Source: Hoeflea_A sp965249925
Lineage (GTDB): Bacteria > Pseudomonadota > Alphaproteobacteria > Rhizobiales > Rhizobiaceae
Assembly: GCA_965249925.1 (NCBI GenBank)
Contig: OZ252260.1
Coordinates: 2,418,001-2,482,000 of the forward strand
Length of the DNA stretch: 64,000 bases
Direction of reading: 5' to 3'
Below, piece by piece: positions 42,602 to 52,173 of this stretch. Made by a program: the position numbers and the translations under genes. Within the stretch, counting starts at the first letter, position 1. Each line of letters opens with the position of its first letter. The notes under the pieces are model-generated. The model worked only from the letters and a program-made list of their open reading frames with translations. It was not told where the DNA came from and ran no database searches.

Positions 42602-43780
42602 CTATCGAGATGGTATATCTCTCTTTAGAATGAGCGCGGCCACAGCTCGGCTAACGTAGTCGGATGCTGCTTTTACATGTTCCTCGGTGATTACCTCCCC
42701 CTCGGCACACCCGGCCTCTGAAAGGCCTTCGCTGATCAACCGCAGCAGCCAGTCACGCTGCGACATCTCCCGTGCGTACTCGATCATACCGCCAATCTTT
42801 TGTTTGACTTTGTCGAATTGTACCGGCCAGCTATTCCATTCTGCGCTGACCCAACCGTATCGCACAGGCGAGTCACTCTCTTCGAACAATCTCCACATCC
42901 TATTGTCGAAAGGATTGGAAACAAGACATATTTCTAGAGAAGGTGGAGCACTTTTTTCGCATAGTAAAGAACGCCAACCTATCGCCCCATAAAGACGGAA
43001 ATATCCGTACACGCGACCGCTCTTGTCGCTGCCGGCCCATACCAAGTTAGGGTTATCTCCAAACTCATTTGGCAGGGCAGGTAACGGCCGAGTGTCAGCC
43101 TTCATCGATTTCTGAGGATCAGTTTCCTTTGTGCCGGTTTTAATGAAGTCTCTAATGTTGTCATATTTTGTTGCAACCACTTCTTCACTGGTCACTCGCA
43201 TTGCCCACAGCACAAGGCAAGCTTTTGCCATCGATTGCTGTGAGCGACCCGCCCCAAACTCTATTGTCTGACGGATCGCTGGAACTGGGTGGAAGGCAGC
43301 TTTACGGTCTTTCAAAATATCCTTCTTGATCGCCTCCGTTACCCTAGGATCGTTGTAACCCAGCTGTTTTGCGATCTTTGTTGCAGCACCGAGGACAAGC
43401 TTCTGAGCTTGCTCTTCCGAATGTGCTTCGATGTTGATGAAGACATCGCGGTCATCGATCCGAATATCCATCGGTTTGCGCGCACGCACTCTTTGCTGCA
43501 TTCCTGGCAATACGTCAAAGGACTCTCCGTCCGTCTCTAGTCTCCGAAGCGTCGGCGCATTATCACCATCGCCCGCCTTTAGTTTGCAGGCATTTCGCAG
43601 AAATGCGGTGCTCTCAGCTAGATCTCGGTCAGCTCCATTTCCCATTTCGTGGTTACAAGCCGTACATATCGTTCTTTTCGCAGTTAATCTTCCGCCAAGG
43701 GCGTTCAAAAGAACATGCTCTTCTGCAGAAATTTCTGAAAATTCGTTTTTGCAAAGGATACACCGAAATATATCTTGCAT
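42602..43780 (-). CDS. HNH-type zinc-ribbon nuclease-like protein
   Basis: 392 aa. The N-terminus CILCKNEF...EEHVLLNALGGRL...ICTACNHEMG resembles an HNH_5-like metal finger: CxxC, EEHV, CxxCN, with H and N of the HNH core. The other 330 residues are an uncharacterised domain (EEVVATKYDNIRDF, GYFRLYGAIGWRSLLCE) that may bind nucleic acid or ligand. It lies 35 nt after a truncated SMC-like ATPase on the same strand. Codon composition is AT-richer than the flanking core genes. A defence or mobile-element nuclease is likely. Confidence 0.65.
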   Translation of the reverse strand: MQDIFRCILCKNEFSEISAEEHVLLNALGGRLTAKRTICTACNHEMGNGADRDLAESTAFLRNACKLKAGDGDNAPTLRRLETDGESFDVLPGMQQRVRARKPMDIRIDDRDVFINIEAHSEEQAQKLVLGAATKIAKQLGYNDPRVTEAIKKDILKDRKAAFHPVPAIRQTIEFGAGRSQQSMAKACLVLWAMRVTSEEVVATKYDNIRDFIKTGTKETDPQKSMKADTRPLPALPNEFGDNPNLVWAGSDKSGRVYGYFRLYGAIGWRSLLCEKSAPPSLEICLVSNPFDNRMWRLFEESDSPVRYGWVSAEWNSWPVQFDKVKQKIGGMIEYAREMSQRDWLLRLISEGLSEAGCAEGEVITEEHVKAASDYVSRAVAALILKRDIPSR

Positions 43781-43815
43781 CTTTATTTAGATATTTATCA
43801 TAAAACAGAAATGGA

Positions 43816-44400
43816 TTAAGCCGCAACAGCGTTGTCTGGTGTCCAGACATGAGGTTTATAGTTCATAAGGGTCTGACCATCAGCCCTTCGACTGAGTTCC
43901 ACAGTGATCAAGCGATCGCCTTTAAATGCAGGACTCAATTCAAGGGCAAGGTAGTCAAAGAGTGGCTTCTCGTGCACTGCAATGATTATCTGTCGCTGCA
44001 GTCTTGATTTTGCCAGGGTACGCAAAAGTGCCGCGAATTGCGACATGTGAACCTCGTCCATGCTCTGAACCGGGTCATCGATGACTAACCAGGGTAGGTC
44101 TGGTTTAACGGAAAGGTGCAGCGCGAGAAAGAGCGTCAAAGCTGCAGTATTTAGATTGCCCGCACTCAACATTGCACGAGGATTGCCGCCCTTTCCGCCA
44201 GACCGATACCAAGTCTCAAGTACCGCCTCCACTGGGCAACCGCTAGCCTCGGGCACCGCAAAAGCGGGTACAAATGGTTCTTCCGGAGCCAAACGTACGA
44301 ACAGATCGCGCCAAATCCGGTTCAGCGAACCATTGAAGACATTTCGCACCATCGTCGTTCGCGCATAGCCTGCACGCTTCGCTAGCTCGATTGCGGGATC
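43816..44400 (-). pseudogene. C-terminal remnant of an SMC-like AAA ATPase
   Basis: From about 44352 the frame reads VFNGSLNRIWRDLFVRLAPEEPFVP, MLSAGNLNTAALTLFLALHLSV (ABC signature-like), LPWLVIDDPVQSMDEVHMSQFA (Walker B with the D-loop) and IIIAVHEKPLFDYLALEL (switch His). Walker A and the coiled coil that should precede it (several hundred residues) are missing, so the gene lost most of its 5' part. The frame stays open upstream to about 44518 but that part shows no family features. An ATPase followed by an HNH gene recalls Septu-like (PtuA-PtuB) order. Confidence 0.7.
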
Positions 44401-44510
44401 TACTATTCGGCCGAGGCTGCAGAAAGCGCAGCGCGTTCGAAGGTCTGGTGGTTGGCCAACGATCGGAGTTAGCCACCAGCATGCGCTGACAGACTGGTGA
44501 CCGCCGGGAG

Positions 44511-45350
44511 GTCACGACCAGGCAGAAAGCCGCGCCGGGGGACAGCCATCCGACGTCACTGTCGCAGACGCCGCTGCACCGCATCGAAAAGCTACTGGCG
44601 CTGCGCGTGCTGAGCGAGGCCGACTAGGCCCACTGGACGATAAAGGGCTATGTCATCGTTCCCCGCGCAGTGCCGCAAGCCAATGTCGAGCGGCTGGTGA
44701 GGCTGCTTTGGGAATTCGACGAAAAGGATCCGGACGATCCTGAGACCTGACATGCGCCGCAGCGAGTCCCGAACGCCATGAAGGAGCTCTACGACACCGG
44801 GATGCTGGAGATCTACAACCACCAGTTTCTCTGGGACAACCGCATGGAACTGCGGGTCTACGACATCTTTGTCGACATCTGGGACCGCGAGGACCTGTGG
44901 GTCACCATCGACCGGGCGAACCTCAATCCGCCGCGACAAGCGCGGGGCAATCCGGACGGTTTCATTCACTGGGATGTCGACATGTCCTCGACCCGCCTAC
45001 CCGTCAGCGTCCAAGGCGTGCTCAGCTTGACGCCGCAGCACGCCGAAACCGGCGGCTTCCAGTGCGTGCCCCACCTGTTCGAGCATTTCGACGACTGGGT
45101 AAAAACCCAGTCGGCCAACCGCGTTCCGATGCATCCCGACATCACTGGCCTGGAGATCGTCAGCGTCGCCATGCAGCCGGGCGACCTGCTCACCTTCAAC
45201 TCGCTGCTCTCCCACGGCCTCTGCCCCAACCACTCGGGCGGCCGAGTCCGCATGGCCCAGTACACCTTCATGCATCCGGCGGAACCAGACAACCGGGCGG
45301 AACGGGACGAACGGATCCGGCTGTGGTTACGCAAGGCATTGTCTTCCTAG
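44511..45350 (+). pseudogene. phytanoyl-CoA dioxygenase family gene with two nonsense codons
   Basis: Read through in one frame: HRIEKLLALRVLSEAD, TAG at 44625, AHWTIKGYVIVPRAVPQ, ERLVRLLWEFDEKDPDDPET, TGA at 44748, then NAMKELYDTGMLEIYNHQFLWDNR to DDWVKTQSANR and MQPGDLLTFNSLLSHGLCPNHSG. The Fe(II)/2-oxoglutarate residues HxD (HWDVD) and distal His (SHG) are intact, but the two in-frame stops, the second replacing a Trp codon (TGG to TGA), disrupt it. A start codon is not evident. The intact stretch from 44778 might still be translated as 190 aa. Confidence 0.75.
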
Positions 45351-45524
45351 GTTGATTTGGCTTTTGGCACCCCGACTGGTGTCCCCGGAAGCTGACGCAT
45401 GATCCGAGCAACCATCAAAGCACAACTTCCAAAGCAGTTTCGTTGAACCGCCAGGGGTGCGATGGTAGTTAAGTGATGACCTCTGGATGATATAACGGGC
45501 ACGCGCGCTCAGGGACTGATAGTG

Positions 45525-47687
45525 ATGTTGGACATAGTTTTTGGATCAAGCGGACAAGGGCCGTCGGAAACAAGCCTCCGCCAAACGATCCAGGGACTTG
45601 AGCCGACCGGAACACTGTATTTCGCTTATCCAATCTTCGAGGACACTGATGGACAAACCAGCGCTGATGCGCTGCTTGTGTCCGATGAGTACGGGCTGGT
45701 GGTTTTTGACCTTTCGGCCACCCCTTTTCATGGTCGCAACGTCGACGATTGGACTGAGGAGATTGCAAACAGGCAGGATGAGATTTTTCGAAACATCCAG
45801 GCCAAGTTAATCCTCAACAGAGACCTTGTTCATCGGCGGAAGCTTGTGGTTGACCCCGCGATCGTCACTGTTGTCCCCGACATACCTAATGGCAATATCG
45901 ACGAAGAATTGATGATCGCTACACCCGAGTCGCTTCCCCGCATCTTGGGCAACCTTGATCCGTTACCACAACAGCACAAGCGTGCACTCAACGCTTCCAT
46001 TCAGCGCATTACGACAATAAAACCCAGTATAAAACGGGACAATGTGCAAACAAAAACGTCGTATGGGTATATTCTCGGTTTAATTGAGAATAAGATTGCC
46101 AATCTAGACGCTTGGCAAAAAAGCTCAGCGATTGCCTATCCCGAGGGGCCGCAGAGAATTCGTGGATTGGCGGGGTCTGGAAAGACAATCGTTTTGGCGT
46201 TGAAAGCAGCATATCTTCACGCCACACACCCCAACTGGAACATTGCTGTGACTTACTACAGTCGGGCACTGCGACAGCAGTTTCGAGACCTAATCCGGCG
46301 CTTCATGTTTGAAACAAAGCGCGATGAACCAGATTGGTCAAAAATCCATGTTTTGCATTCTTGGGGCAGTAGAAGCGAAGCTGGCGTCTACAGCGAAATT
46401 GCCCGGTCAGTGGGTGTGGAACCGGTGTCTTGGCGAGAAGCAAGCAGGCGCTACGGAGATCGGTCCTTCGAGGGCATCTGCGGAGAAGTCCTTGAGCGGC
46501 TCGGCGACGGTGATCTATCCAAGCCACTATACGATGCCGTCTTAATCGATGAAGCCCAAGACTTTCCTACTTCGTTCTTCCGATTGGTTTACGCAGCCAC
46601 AAGTACTCCAAAAAGAATTGTATGGGCCTACGACGAACTTCAAAACCTCGGCGAATATGCAATGTCTTCTCCTACCGAATTGTTCGGCGAGGACCAACAT
46701 GGCCATCCGCGAGTTACCTTGACTAATGAACCAAATAGACCGCCGCAGGACATAATCCTAAGAGTCTGTTACAGGAACACCCCTTGGGCGCTTACCGTCG
46801 CGCACGGGCTGGGCTTTGGTGTCTACCGTGACGCTCCGGATAAGGATAAAACCCCCATCGTTCAGATGTTCGATGACCCGAGCCTATGGCAAGAAATTGG
46901 TTATGAGGCCGTCCAGGGCGAACTTGCCCTTGGAAGCCGGGTCTCACTGAAACGTCATCCCGACAACACCCCAGAGTACTACGGCGATCCGGACAATCGC
47001 CTCATCGAACCTGAGGACTCAGTTCGATTTCATTCGTTTGACAAAGCCGATCAACAGGCGGAGTGGATCGCGGCACAGGTCAACAGCGATCTAGAAGACA
47101 ATGAACTTCTTCATCGGGACATCCTGATCATTTTGCCAAACGCCTGGACGGCAAAATCTGAGTACGGCCTGATAGCGAACGCACTTCGAAAGAGAGGGAT
47201 CACATCCCATCTTGTGGGAACATCTTCGAGTCGGGACCATGTTTTTCAGCAGGATAGCATCGCTGTAACTCATATTTATAGAGCCAAAGGAAACGAGGCT
47301 CCGATGGTTTACTTCGCCAATTCCCATGAATGCTATGATGGTCTGCAATTAGCAAAAAAACGCAATACGCTATTTACAGGCATCACCAGGTCGAGGGCCT
47401 GGGTTCGTGTGTGCGGTGTTGGTGCGAAAAGCGCTCGGCTCAACGAGGAATTTCAACAGGTGGTTGCTGCCCATTATCAGTTAAATTTTGATTATCCGTC
47501 TGCAGAACAAATTCAACAGATCAGAAGAATACATCGTGACCGGTCGGAGGATGAACAACGACGGATAACTAAGAAGATTACTGAGTTCTCAGACGTTCTT
47601 GAAATGATCCGCGCCGGTGAGGTCTCAGTCGATGCCTTACCGACAGAACTAATCGAAGAAATCCGCAGCATATTGCCGGAGCAGTGA
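45525..47687 (+). CDS. superfamily-1 (UvrD-like) helicase with N-terminal NERD-like domain
   Basis: 720 aa from ATG 45525 (GTG 45522 is an alternative; AGGG upstream). Residues about 1-115 resemble a NERD-type nuclease fold (GPSETSLRQTIQGL, ADALLVSDEYGLVVFDL) but the expected ExK is not evident. Helicase motif I is GLAGSGKT at 214-221, motif II DEAQD at 342-346, motif III WAYDELQ, and motif VI region KKRNTLFTGITRSRAW. ATP-dependent DNA translocase in the cytoplasm. The next gene starts 3 nt after its stop, so they form a two-gene unit, probably an anti-phage module. Confidence 0.88.
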   Translation: MLDIVFGSSGQGPSETSLRQTIQGLEPTGTLYFAYPIFEDTDGQTSADALLVSDEYGLVVFDLSATPFHGRNVDDWTEEIANRQDEIFRNIQAKLILNRDLVHRRKLVVDPAIVTVVPDIPNGNIDEELMIATPESLPRILGNLDPLPQQHKRALNASIQRITTIKPSIKRDNVQTKTSYGYILGLIENKIANLDAWQKSSAIAYPEGPQRIRGLAGSGKTIVLALKAAYLHATHPNWNIAVTYYSRALRQQFRDLIRRFMFETKRDEPDWSKIHVLHSWGSRSEAGVYSEIARSVGVEPVSWREASRRYGDRSFEGICGEVLERLGDGDLSKPLYDAVLIDEAQDFPTSFFRLVYAATSTPKRIVWAYDELQNLGEYAMSSPTELFGEDQHGHPRVTLTNEPNRPPQDIILRVCYRNTPWALTVAHGLGFGVYRDAPDKDKTPIVQMFDDPSLWQEIGYEAVQGELALGSRVSLKRHPDNTPEYYGDPDNRLIEPEDSVRFHSFDKADQQAEWIAAQVNSDLEDNELLHRDILIILPNAWTAKSEYGLIANALRKRGITSHLVGTSSSRDHVFQQDSIAVTHIYRAKGNEAPMVYFANSHECYDGLQLAKKRNTLFTGITRSRAWVRVCGVGAKSARLNEEFQQVVAAHYQLNFDYPSAEQIQQIRRIHRDRSEDEQRRITKKITEFSDVLEMIRAGEVSVDALPTELIEEIRSILPEQ

Positions 47688-47690
47688 ATC

Positions 47691-48374
47691 TTGACTGCGC
47701 CTGCGATCTGTCAGCGGATTAATGAATTCTGCGAATTTCTGAGCTTGAGCGAATTGGCGCTTAACATCCAAAGCCACGTCGTTAAAGAACTTGAGGCTGG
47801 AAAAAGACGCGTCACCTGGACCAGCGTCGAAAACACGAGCAGCAGGCAGAGGTACGACGACGTTAGGTTTTCCGAGTACCTTTCTGCTCTAAGGGAGCGC
47901 GACTTCTCAGTACTCATGTACGATGGAAGCATCCTGCAAATTTCTTTGGACTACAATGGTGGCAACCTTGTGGGGCATCGACACGTGTTCCTCCCCTGTC
48001 CGATCCATTTCCAACCATCAGATCTGCATGGTGGTGACTCGGGTCTAATTCCTTTGGAAGATTTTATTGAGGATATCACAGCCGATGAATTTCAGGACAG
48101 GTTGCGTGTGAGACCTCCCCTTCGATTCGAGTATGATCCGGAGGCCGCAACAGAAGATCATCCTGCCAGCCATGTTCATCTTGGCCAGTCCCGGAGCAGG
48201 ATCGCAGTGTCCAGCCCCTTATCCTCTGATCGTTTTCTTCGCTTCATATTTAGGAATTTTTATCCTGACGAGTTCACGGCACACCCTGAAATCCATAGCC
48301 TGACCTCACCCGCGCACGCTGATACAATCAGCGAGATGCAGGCTGGCGAATTGCATGTTCGAGTGGGCAGCTAG
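47691..48374 (+). CDS. DUF2290-like protein, partner of the helicase
   Basis: 227 aa from a TTG start with GGAG 9 nt upstream, located inside the helicase tail. The protein reads CQRINEFCEFLSLSEL, RYDDVRFSEYLSALRERDFSVLMYDGS, LRFEYDPEAATEDHPASHVHLGQ and DRFLRFIFRNFYPDEF, the pattern I associate with DUF2290, a family often next to UvrD-like helicases. The HPASHVHLG block is suggestive of a metal or nucleic-acid site. Function unknown; tight coupling to the helicase says they act together. Confidence 0.7.
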   Translation: MTAPAICQRINEFCEFLSLSELALNIQSHVVKELEAGKRRVTWTSVENTSSRQRYDDVRFSEYLSALRERDFSVLMYDGSILQISLDYNGGNLVGHRHVFLPCPIHFQPSDLHGGDSGLIPLEDFIEDITADEFQDRLRVRPPLRFEYDPEAATEDHPASHVHLGQSRSRIAVSSPLSSDRFLRFIFRNFYPDEFTAHPEIHSLTSPAHADTISEMQAGELHVRVGS

Positions 48375-48664
48375 GTCTTCGGTATCAGGCTTGTTGCTCA
48401 GCAAACCAAACCAAGTTTCAGTTCGATCGGCCGCACAGCAGAACGGCGGGCGGCCACGAAAGACCGCTTCATGTGCCGCTAACAGTCAGAGAACCAACCC
48501 AATATCCGCCGCCCGACCGCTCGGCCCAATACAGTCAATCGCGGGCGGCCCCTTCGCAACTGCCCCTGAACGGACCTTCAAGACTTTGGCCGCAGATTCG
48601 GAATGGCACAAACGAGAAGGAGTGATCAATCCCTACGGGTCAGTGGCTGCCGTCCACTGCAGAA
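48375..48664. other. intergenic stretch with repeat-like sequence
   Basis: 290 bases with no supported gene. Blocks such as GGCGGCCACGAAAGACC and TGAACGGACCTTCAAGAC recall, but do not clearly match, the dispersed repeat seen at 37196. No hairpin terminator was identified. Confidence 0.35.
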
Positions 48665-49423
48665 CTAAAGCCAACCCTTCCCCGCACTAAAGCCGACTTG
48701 TGTCCGTGCGAAACGAATTCCTCTCCAAATGAAGCCGAATCCGCCGAATAAGCCAAATTTTGGGATTGTGTCTAATAGAAGTTGGTGTGGGGTGATTATG
48801 CGGACAGATGATTGAAGTTTGGATCCCTCAACCAACCGTTGTAATTTGTTGTCCATTGTCATCAAATACTCAATATCTGCGCATTCCGCACACCAAATGT
48901 AAAATGCGTCCAAAGCCTGGTTTAAATTTAGAGGCTTGGTTTTCCCTTGGTATGCACCAGTTGCTTTGATTAGTTCGAGGAATCGAGGATCACGTATGCC
49001 ACTTAAAAATTCGAGTGTGCGCTCCTTGAATCCTTTGCCACCTCCACACAATATGCGTGAATACGATCCATTTGGGTCCGCGACTTCATTGATTGGACAA
49101 TTAAAGAAGCGTCCGGAAGGGTTAGTCATTCCCGGAAGCCCCCAAGTTTCGTACTCAACTTCGCGGTGATAGTAAAATTTGAGCCTTCCCGTGATACCGG
49201 CATATGCTGCCATCGCGAGCAAAGCGGCATTTTGGCGCTGTGCGTCGTTTCGAATCTTGTCCAAATTTCTGATGGTGTGTGGTTCATATACGTCGACCTC
49301 GTCGACGATTGTCCCCCAACTAACGGTTCGTTTTCGCGGCCGAAGGACGTGTTTCTTAGCCGCTGCAAACTTCAAGATGTTTGTATCCAAAAACACAGTA
49401 GCGATACACTTGGTTTTGTTCAT
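48665..49423 (-). CDS. PIN-domain-like protein
   Basis: 252 aa; GAGGG before ATG 49423 rejects the longer frame to 49585. The N-terminus CIATVFLDTNILKFAAAKK has the first PIN Asp (Asp13 in DTN), and the C-terminal half has LNQALDAFYIWCAECADIEYLMTMDNKL with the second and third acidic residues (DAFY, MTMD). This is a metal-dependent RNase fold. It lacks an adjacent small antitoxin gene, unlike VapC, and is about twice VapC size, so it is probably a stand-alone or defence-linked PIN nuclease. Confidence 0.7.
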   Translation of the reverse strand: MNKTKCIATVFLDTNILKFAAAKKHVLRPRKRTVSWGTIVDEVDVYEPHTIRNLDKIRNDAQRQNAALLAMAAYAGITGRLKFYYHREVEYETWGLPGMTNPSGRFFNCPINEVADPNGSYSRILCGGGKGFKERTLEFLSGIRDPRFLELIKATGAYQGKTKPLNLNQALDAFYIWCAECADIEYLMTMDNKLQRLVEGSKLQSSVRIITPHQLLLDTIPKFGLFGGFGFIWRGIRFARTQVGFSAGKGWL

Positions 49424-49544
49424 GCCGAAACCCTCAGGTTCAGTTTGTTGGTCGCTCTTGTTCCGTGTTTGCGATCGTATGATTGACAAGAAATCGTGGT
49501 GGCCTGATCCACCAAGAAGCCACCACCGCCAATTCTGGCTAGGC

Positions 49545-49856
49545 CTATTTCGCTCGCGTAGCGTTCTCCACATTACTCCCTTCAATTTCTAGCGCCCGAT
49601 TGGGCAAATCCGAAAACCAAAGATGAGCTCTTGCCTGAATGTAGATCGCCCCGACCGCGATCCGCCATTGCGGCAGGTCCAACGCCCGCGCCGCCTCCAG
49701 CGCGTCCGTCAGCAGCGGTTCGGTGCGGACGACGTCGAACAGGATGTCGCGCTGGCGTTCGAAGGGCAGGCCGGAGTGGCGGAGGTGGTTCAAGAGGGGC
49801 TCCGGCGAATCAAGGGGGCGGAGCCTAATGATGCTTGGGCTTTGTGCCGTATTCAA
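49545..49856 (-). pseudogene. internally deleted copy of the nucleotidyltransferase at 54801
   Basis: The first 50 residues (SGLPFERQRDILFDVVRTEPLLTDALEAARALDLPQWR-like) are closely similar to the gene at 54801-55403. The copy then jumps to QARAHLWF, then to LPNRALEIEG, skipping the DIDLLYYD active site and the end of the fold. So it is a remnant with at least two internal deletions, inactive as a nucleotidyltransferase. Confidence 0.8.
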
Positions 49857-49880
49857 CCGGCCGGTGTGGCGCTTTCACGC

Positions 49881-49930
49881 CTTTCCAACCGTCGCCGGCG
49901 CGGTAGACAGCGTCGATGACTTGCAGCCTA
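49881..49930 (-). pseudogene. remnant of the 3' end of the Gfo/Idh/MocA oxidoreductase
   Basis: VIDAVYRAGDGW on the minus strand equals the last residues (VIDAIYRAGDSDGW) of the intact oxidoreductase at 55466-56458. It lies directly upstream of the nucleotidyltransferase remnant, in the same order and orientation as the intact pair, so a larger segment was duplicated and then decayed. Confidence 0.65.
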
Positions 49931-50048
49931 GTGCGATGAGGGTTTACTAGATCTCCCGTTCTCCCAGCAAGCCCATCGATGCGCAGGTTGCGTGTACGCG
50001 CCCGGTCTACCACTCCAACGCCTGCAACCAGCTTGCACGTCGCGTCCT

Positions 50049-51641
50049 CTACCCTTCCAACTCCACAAACCGCGCCGCCTGCGTAATGACACGGCGCACA
50101 TGCTTCCGCTTCATCGGCTCGTGCACAAACCGATTCAGCGCGGCGAGCGCCACTGGCTTCCAGGGCGCATCCGGAGAGAGCGCCAGTTCCTCCTTCAGGG
50201 CGGTGGTAAGCTTGAGCGTGTGGGCCGGGTAGATGTAGAGCGGTTCGCCGTGGTCCAGCATCGAACTCAGAACCCTGTCGATCAACGCGTCGCCGTCCTC
50301 CGGCGTCCATATCGAGACGTCCTGCTGCCAATCGACGAACTTCGCGTTGCGACCCAGAAAACAGCCCGTCTGCAACAGCGCATTCGGCCAGAGCTGCGGT
50401 TGCCGGAGGCACACCTTGCGGGCGGCGTTCAGATGCGTGATGGCGTGGGTGAAGTCCAGCCAGTCGACATTCTCCTGAACCGGCCTGTCGGTCTTTTCGC
50501 GGACCCGCCCGTCGAAGTGCAGCATGGCGTCGCACGCGGCAAACATCAGCGCGTGGTAGAGGGCGTCGGCCTGTGCGGACGCGGCCCGCACCAGATCCAG
50601 CGAGGCCTCCACGCCTTTGCCGCGGAACTGCTCAGGGTCCGGGCTTTCACGGCCGGTGTCGTCCCATCGGGCGAGCGCCGGCGCATAGGCCTTGAACTCG
50701 GGGATCAGGTCTTCCCGCGCGGTGGTGCAGAGCGACCGGACCAGCGGCAGGAGCAGCGCCGCTTCGGCCGTGTCGCCGAGGCTGCCGATCAGCTCGTAGA
50801 CCTTGTCCTGATAGATCACCGAGTGGCCGAAGGCCTGGTAGTGCCGCAGCGACGCCCGCTCCAGCGACGGACGCAGCAACTGCCCGCCGCCCTGGCGCAG
50901 TCCGGCCCGCGCCTGGGCGATGGCGACAGCCTCGTTTTCGTCTTCGATGGCCTGTTCGAAACGCTGCGGATCGAAGCGCTCGGCTTCGTCCTCGGCGAGC
51001 GGGAACGGCCCGTTTTGCATCAGCACGTCCCAGGACAGATGGCCGATGATCTCGACGACGGGAATCAGCCGCTCGCTCGGTCTGTCCGGCGCAATGGCGG
51101 AGCGAAGGCGCAGCCAGTCCGGGGCCGCGGCATGCGCGTGCGTGGTGCCGGTTTCGAGGCCGTCGACCGCCCATGCGAAGGCGTGGGCCAGGGCCGCATC
51201 AGGTTCGCCGCCGGCGCGCTGGAAGCGCACCAGCTCACGCGCGATGCGCTCGTAGTCGTGCTCGTCGAAGGCTTCCCGCAGTCCCGACAGCGCCCGGGAG
51301 CGCAGCGCCTCGGGCGGCGGATCGGAAACGTCCAGCCAGACCTCGCCGTCGCGGATGTCATGCGGATAGAGCCGCAGCGCATCGCCGCCGGCCAGCGTCT
51401 CGCCGCTGTCCAGGTCGAACCGCCAGCTGTGCCAGTTGCAGGTCAGGATACAGCCGTCGCTGAGCGTGCCCTCGGACAGGGGAAACCCCTCATGCGGGCA
51501 GCGGTTGTTGCAGGCGTAGACGACACCGTCGGAGAGCAGCACCAGGATCTGTTTGCCATCGAGCTTGACGATGGTCTTCGAACGCCTCTCCAGCTCGGCG
51601 AAGGAGATCGCCTTTCGCCATTTCGCGGCTGCTTCGTTCAT
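50049..51641 (-). CDS. Rieske [2Fe-2S] protein with long uncharacterised C-terminal domain
   Basis: 530 aa; GGAGG 8 nt before ATG 51641. Residues about 5-110 are a Rieske domain with C48-P-H50 and C68-N-W-H71, the Cys/His pairs of the cluster, in a CPHEG...CNWHSWRFD setting as in oxygenase ferredoxins and Rieske-type nitrite-reductase small subunits. The following 420 residues (DPPPEALRSRAL to the end) are helix-rich with many His (AHAFAW, HLSWDVLM, DALYHALMFAACDAMLHFDG, DWLDFTHAITHLNAARK), suggestive of a metal or haem site, but no family is recognised. Confidence 0.82.
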   Translation of the reverse strand: MNEAAAKWRKAISFAELERRSKTIVKLDGKQILVLLSDGVVYACNNRCPHEGFPLSEGTLSDGCILTCNWHSWRFDLDSGETLAGGDALRLYPHDIRDGEVWLDVSDPPPEALRSRALSGLREAFDEHDYERIARELVRFQRAGGEPDAALAHAFAWAVDGLETGTTHAHAAAPDWLRLRSAIAPDRPSERLIPVVEIIGHLSWDVLMQNGPFPLAEDEAERFDPQRFEQAIEDENEAVAIAQARAGLRQGGGQLLRPSLERASLRHYQAFGHSVIYQDKVYELIGSLGDTAEAALLLPLVRSLCTTAREDLIPEFKAYAPALARWDDTGRESPDPEQFRGKGVEASLDLVRAASAQADALYHALMFAACDAMLHFDGRVREKTDRPVQENVDWLDFTHAITHLNAARKVCLRQPQLWPNALLQTGCFLGRNAKFVDWQQDVSIWTPEDGDALIDRVLSSMLDHGEPLYIYPAHTLKLTTALKEELALSPDAPWKPVALAALNRFVHEPMKRKHVRRVITQAARFVELEG

Positions 51642-51831
51642 GGCCAAACCTCCACGGGTCAAAGGGTAGTCTGCGCCGCTCCAGATCATCGCGGGCGGCT
51701 CGAAGTGTCATGGTAATTCCTCAACTGCACTTGAGGTCAAGAGGCCGCTTTTGGAGCGTCGAGGCCGACCAAATTCAGTTTTACGGTGACTACGACCACC
51801 GCAATGAATCAAGAATGTTGTTTTTTCGCTC

Positions 51832-52173
51832 CTACCCCGGCGGTCTACCACTGCCGAAGTGTAAATCTCTGTCTCCACGTTCTGTGTAAAAGGCATTGAG
51901 ACCAGGATATGGTAATTCCTTTTCGCGATCCTCTAAACCATATTGGACCACTACTCTTTGCCACTTGAAGTCGAAGTTTGGGCCGCTCTCGACGGCCAGC
52001 CTTCCTTCGTGGATCTGAAAATTTGGGTTAAGAAATTCACGAGTATAGTCGCATACCAAGTTCGCGGAACGTGTAAGTTCAAGCATCAAGTCTTCAACAA
52101 GCGCAACGTGAAATTCATAAAGTACCAAAAGCCTGTGATATTTTTCCTCATCCCACTCCGGTATTTTGTAGAA
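51832..52173 (-). pseudogene. C-terminal part of the HNH protein, out of frame
   Basis: In the +1 frame immediately after an A8 run (plus-strand T run 52174-52181), the reading continues FYKIPEWDEEKYHRLLVLYEF...EDLMLELTRSANLVCDYTREFL...YPGLNAFYTERGDRDLHFG. This is plausible sequence, highly charged, similar in composition to the HNH N-terminal part, and would extend that protein to about 328 aa. It has no start codon of its own. Confidence 0.7.

Noticed and set aside
49992..51716. 574-codon plus-strand frame over the Rieske gene
   Set aside because: Antisense shadow; the Rieske gene has clear motifs and a strong Shine-Dalgarno.
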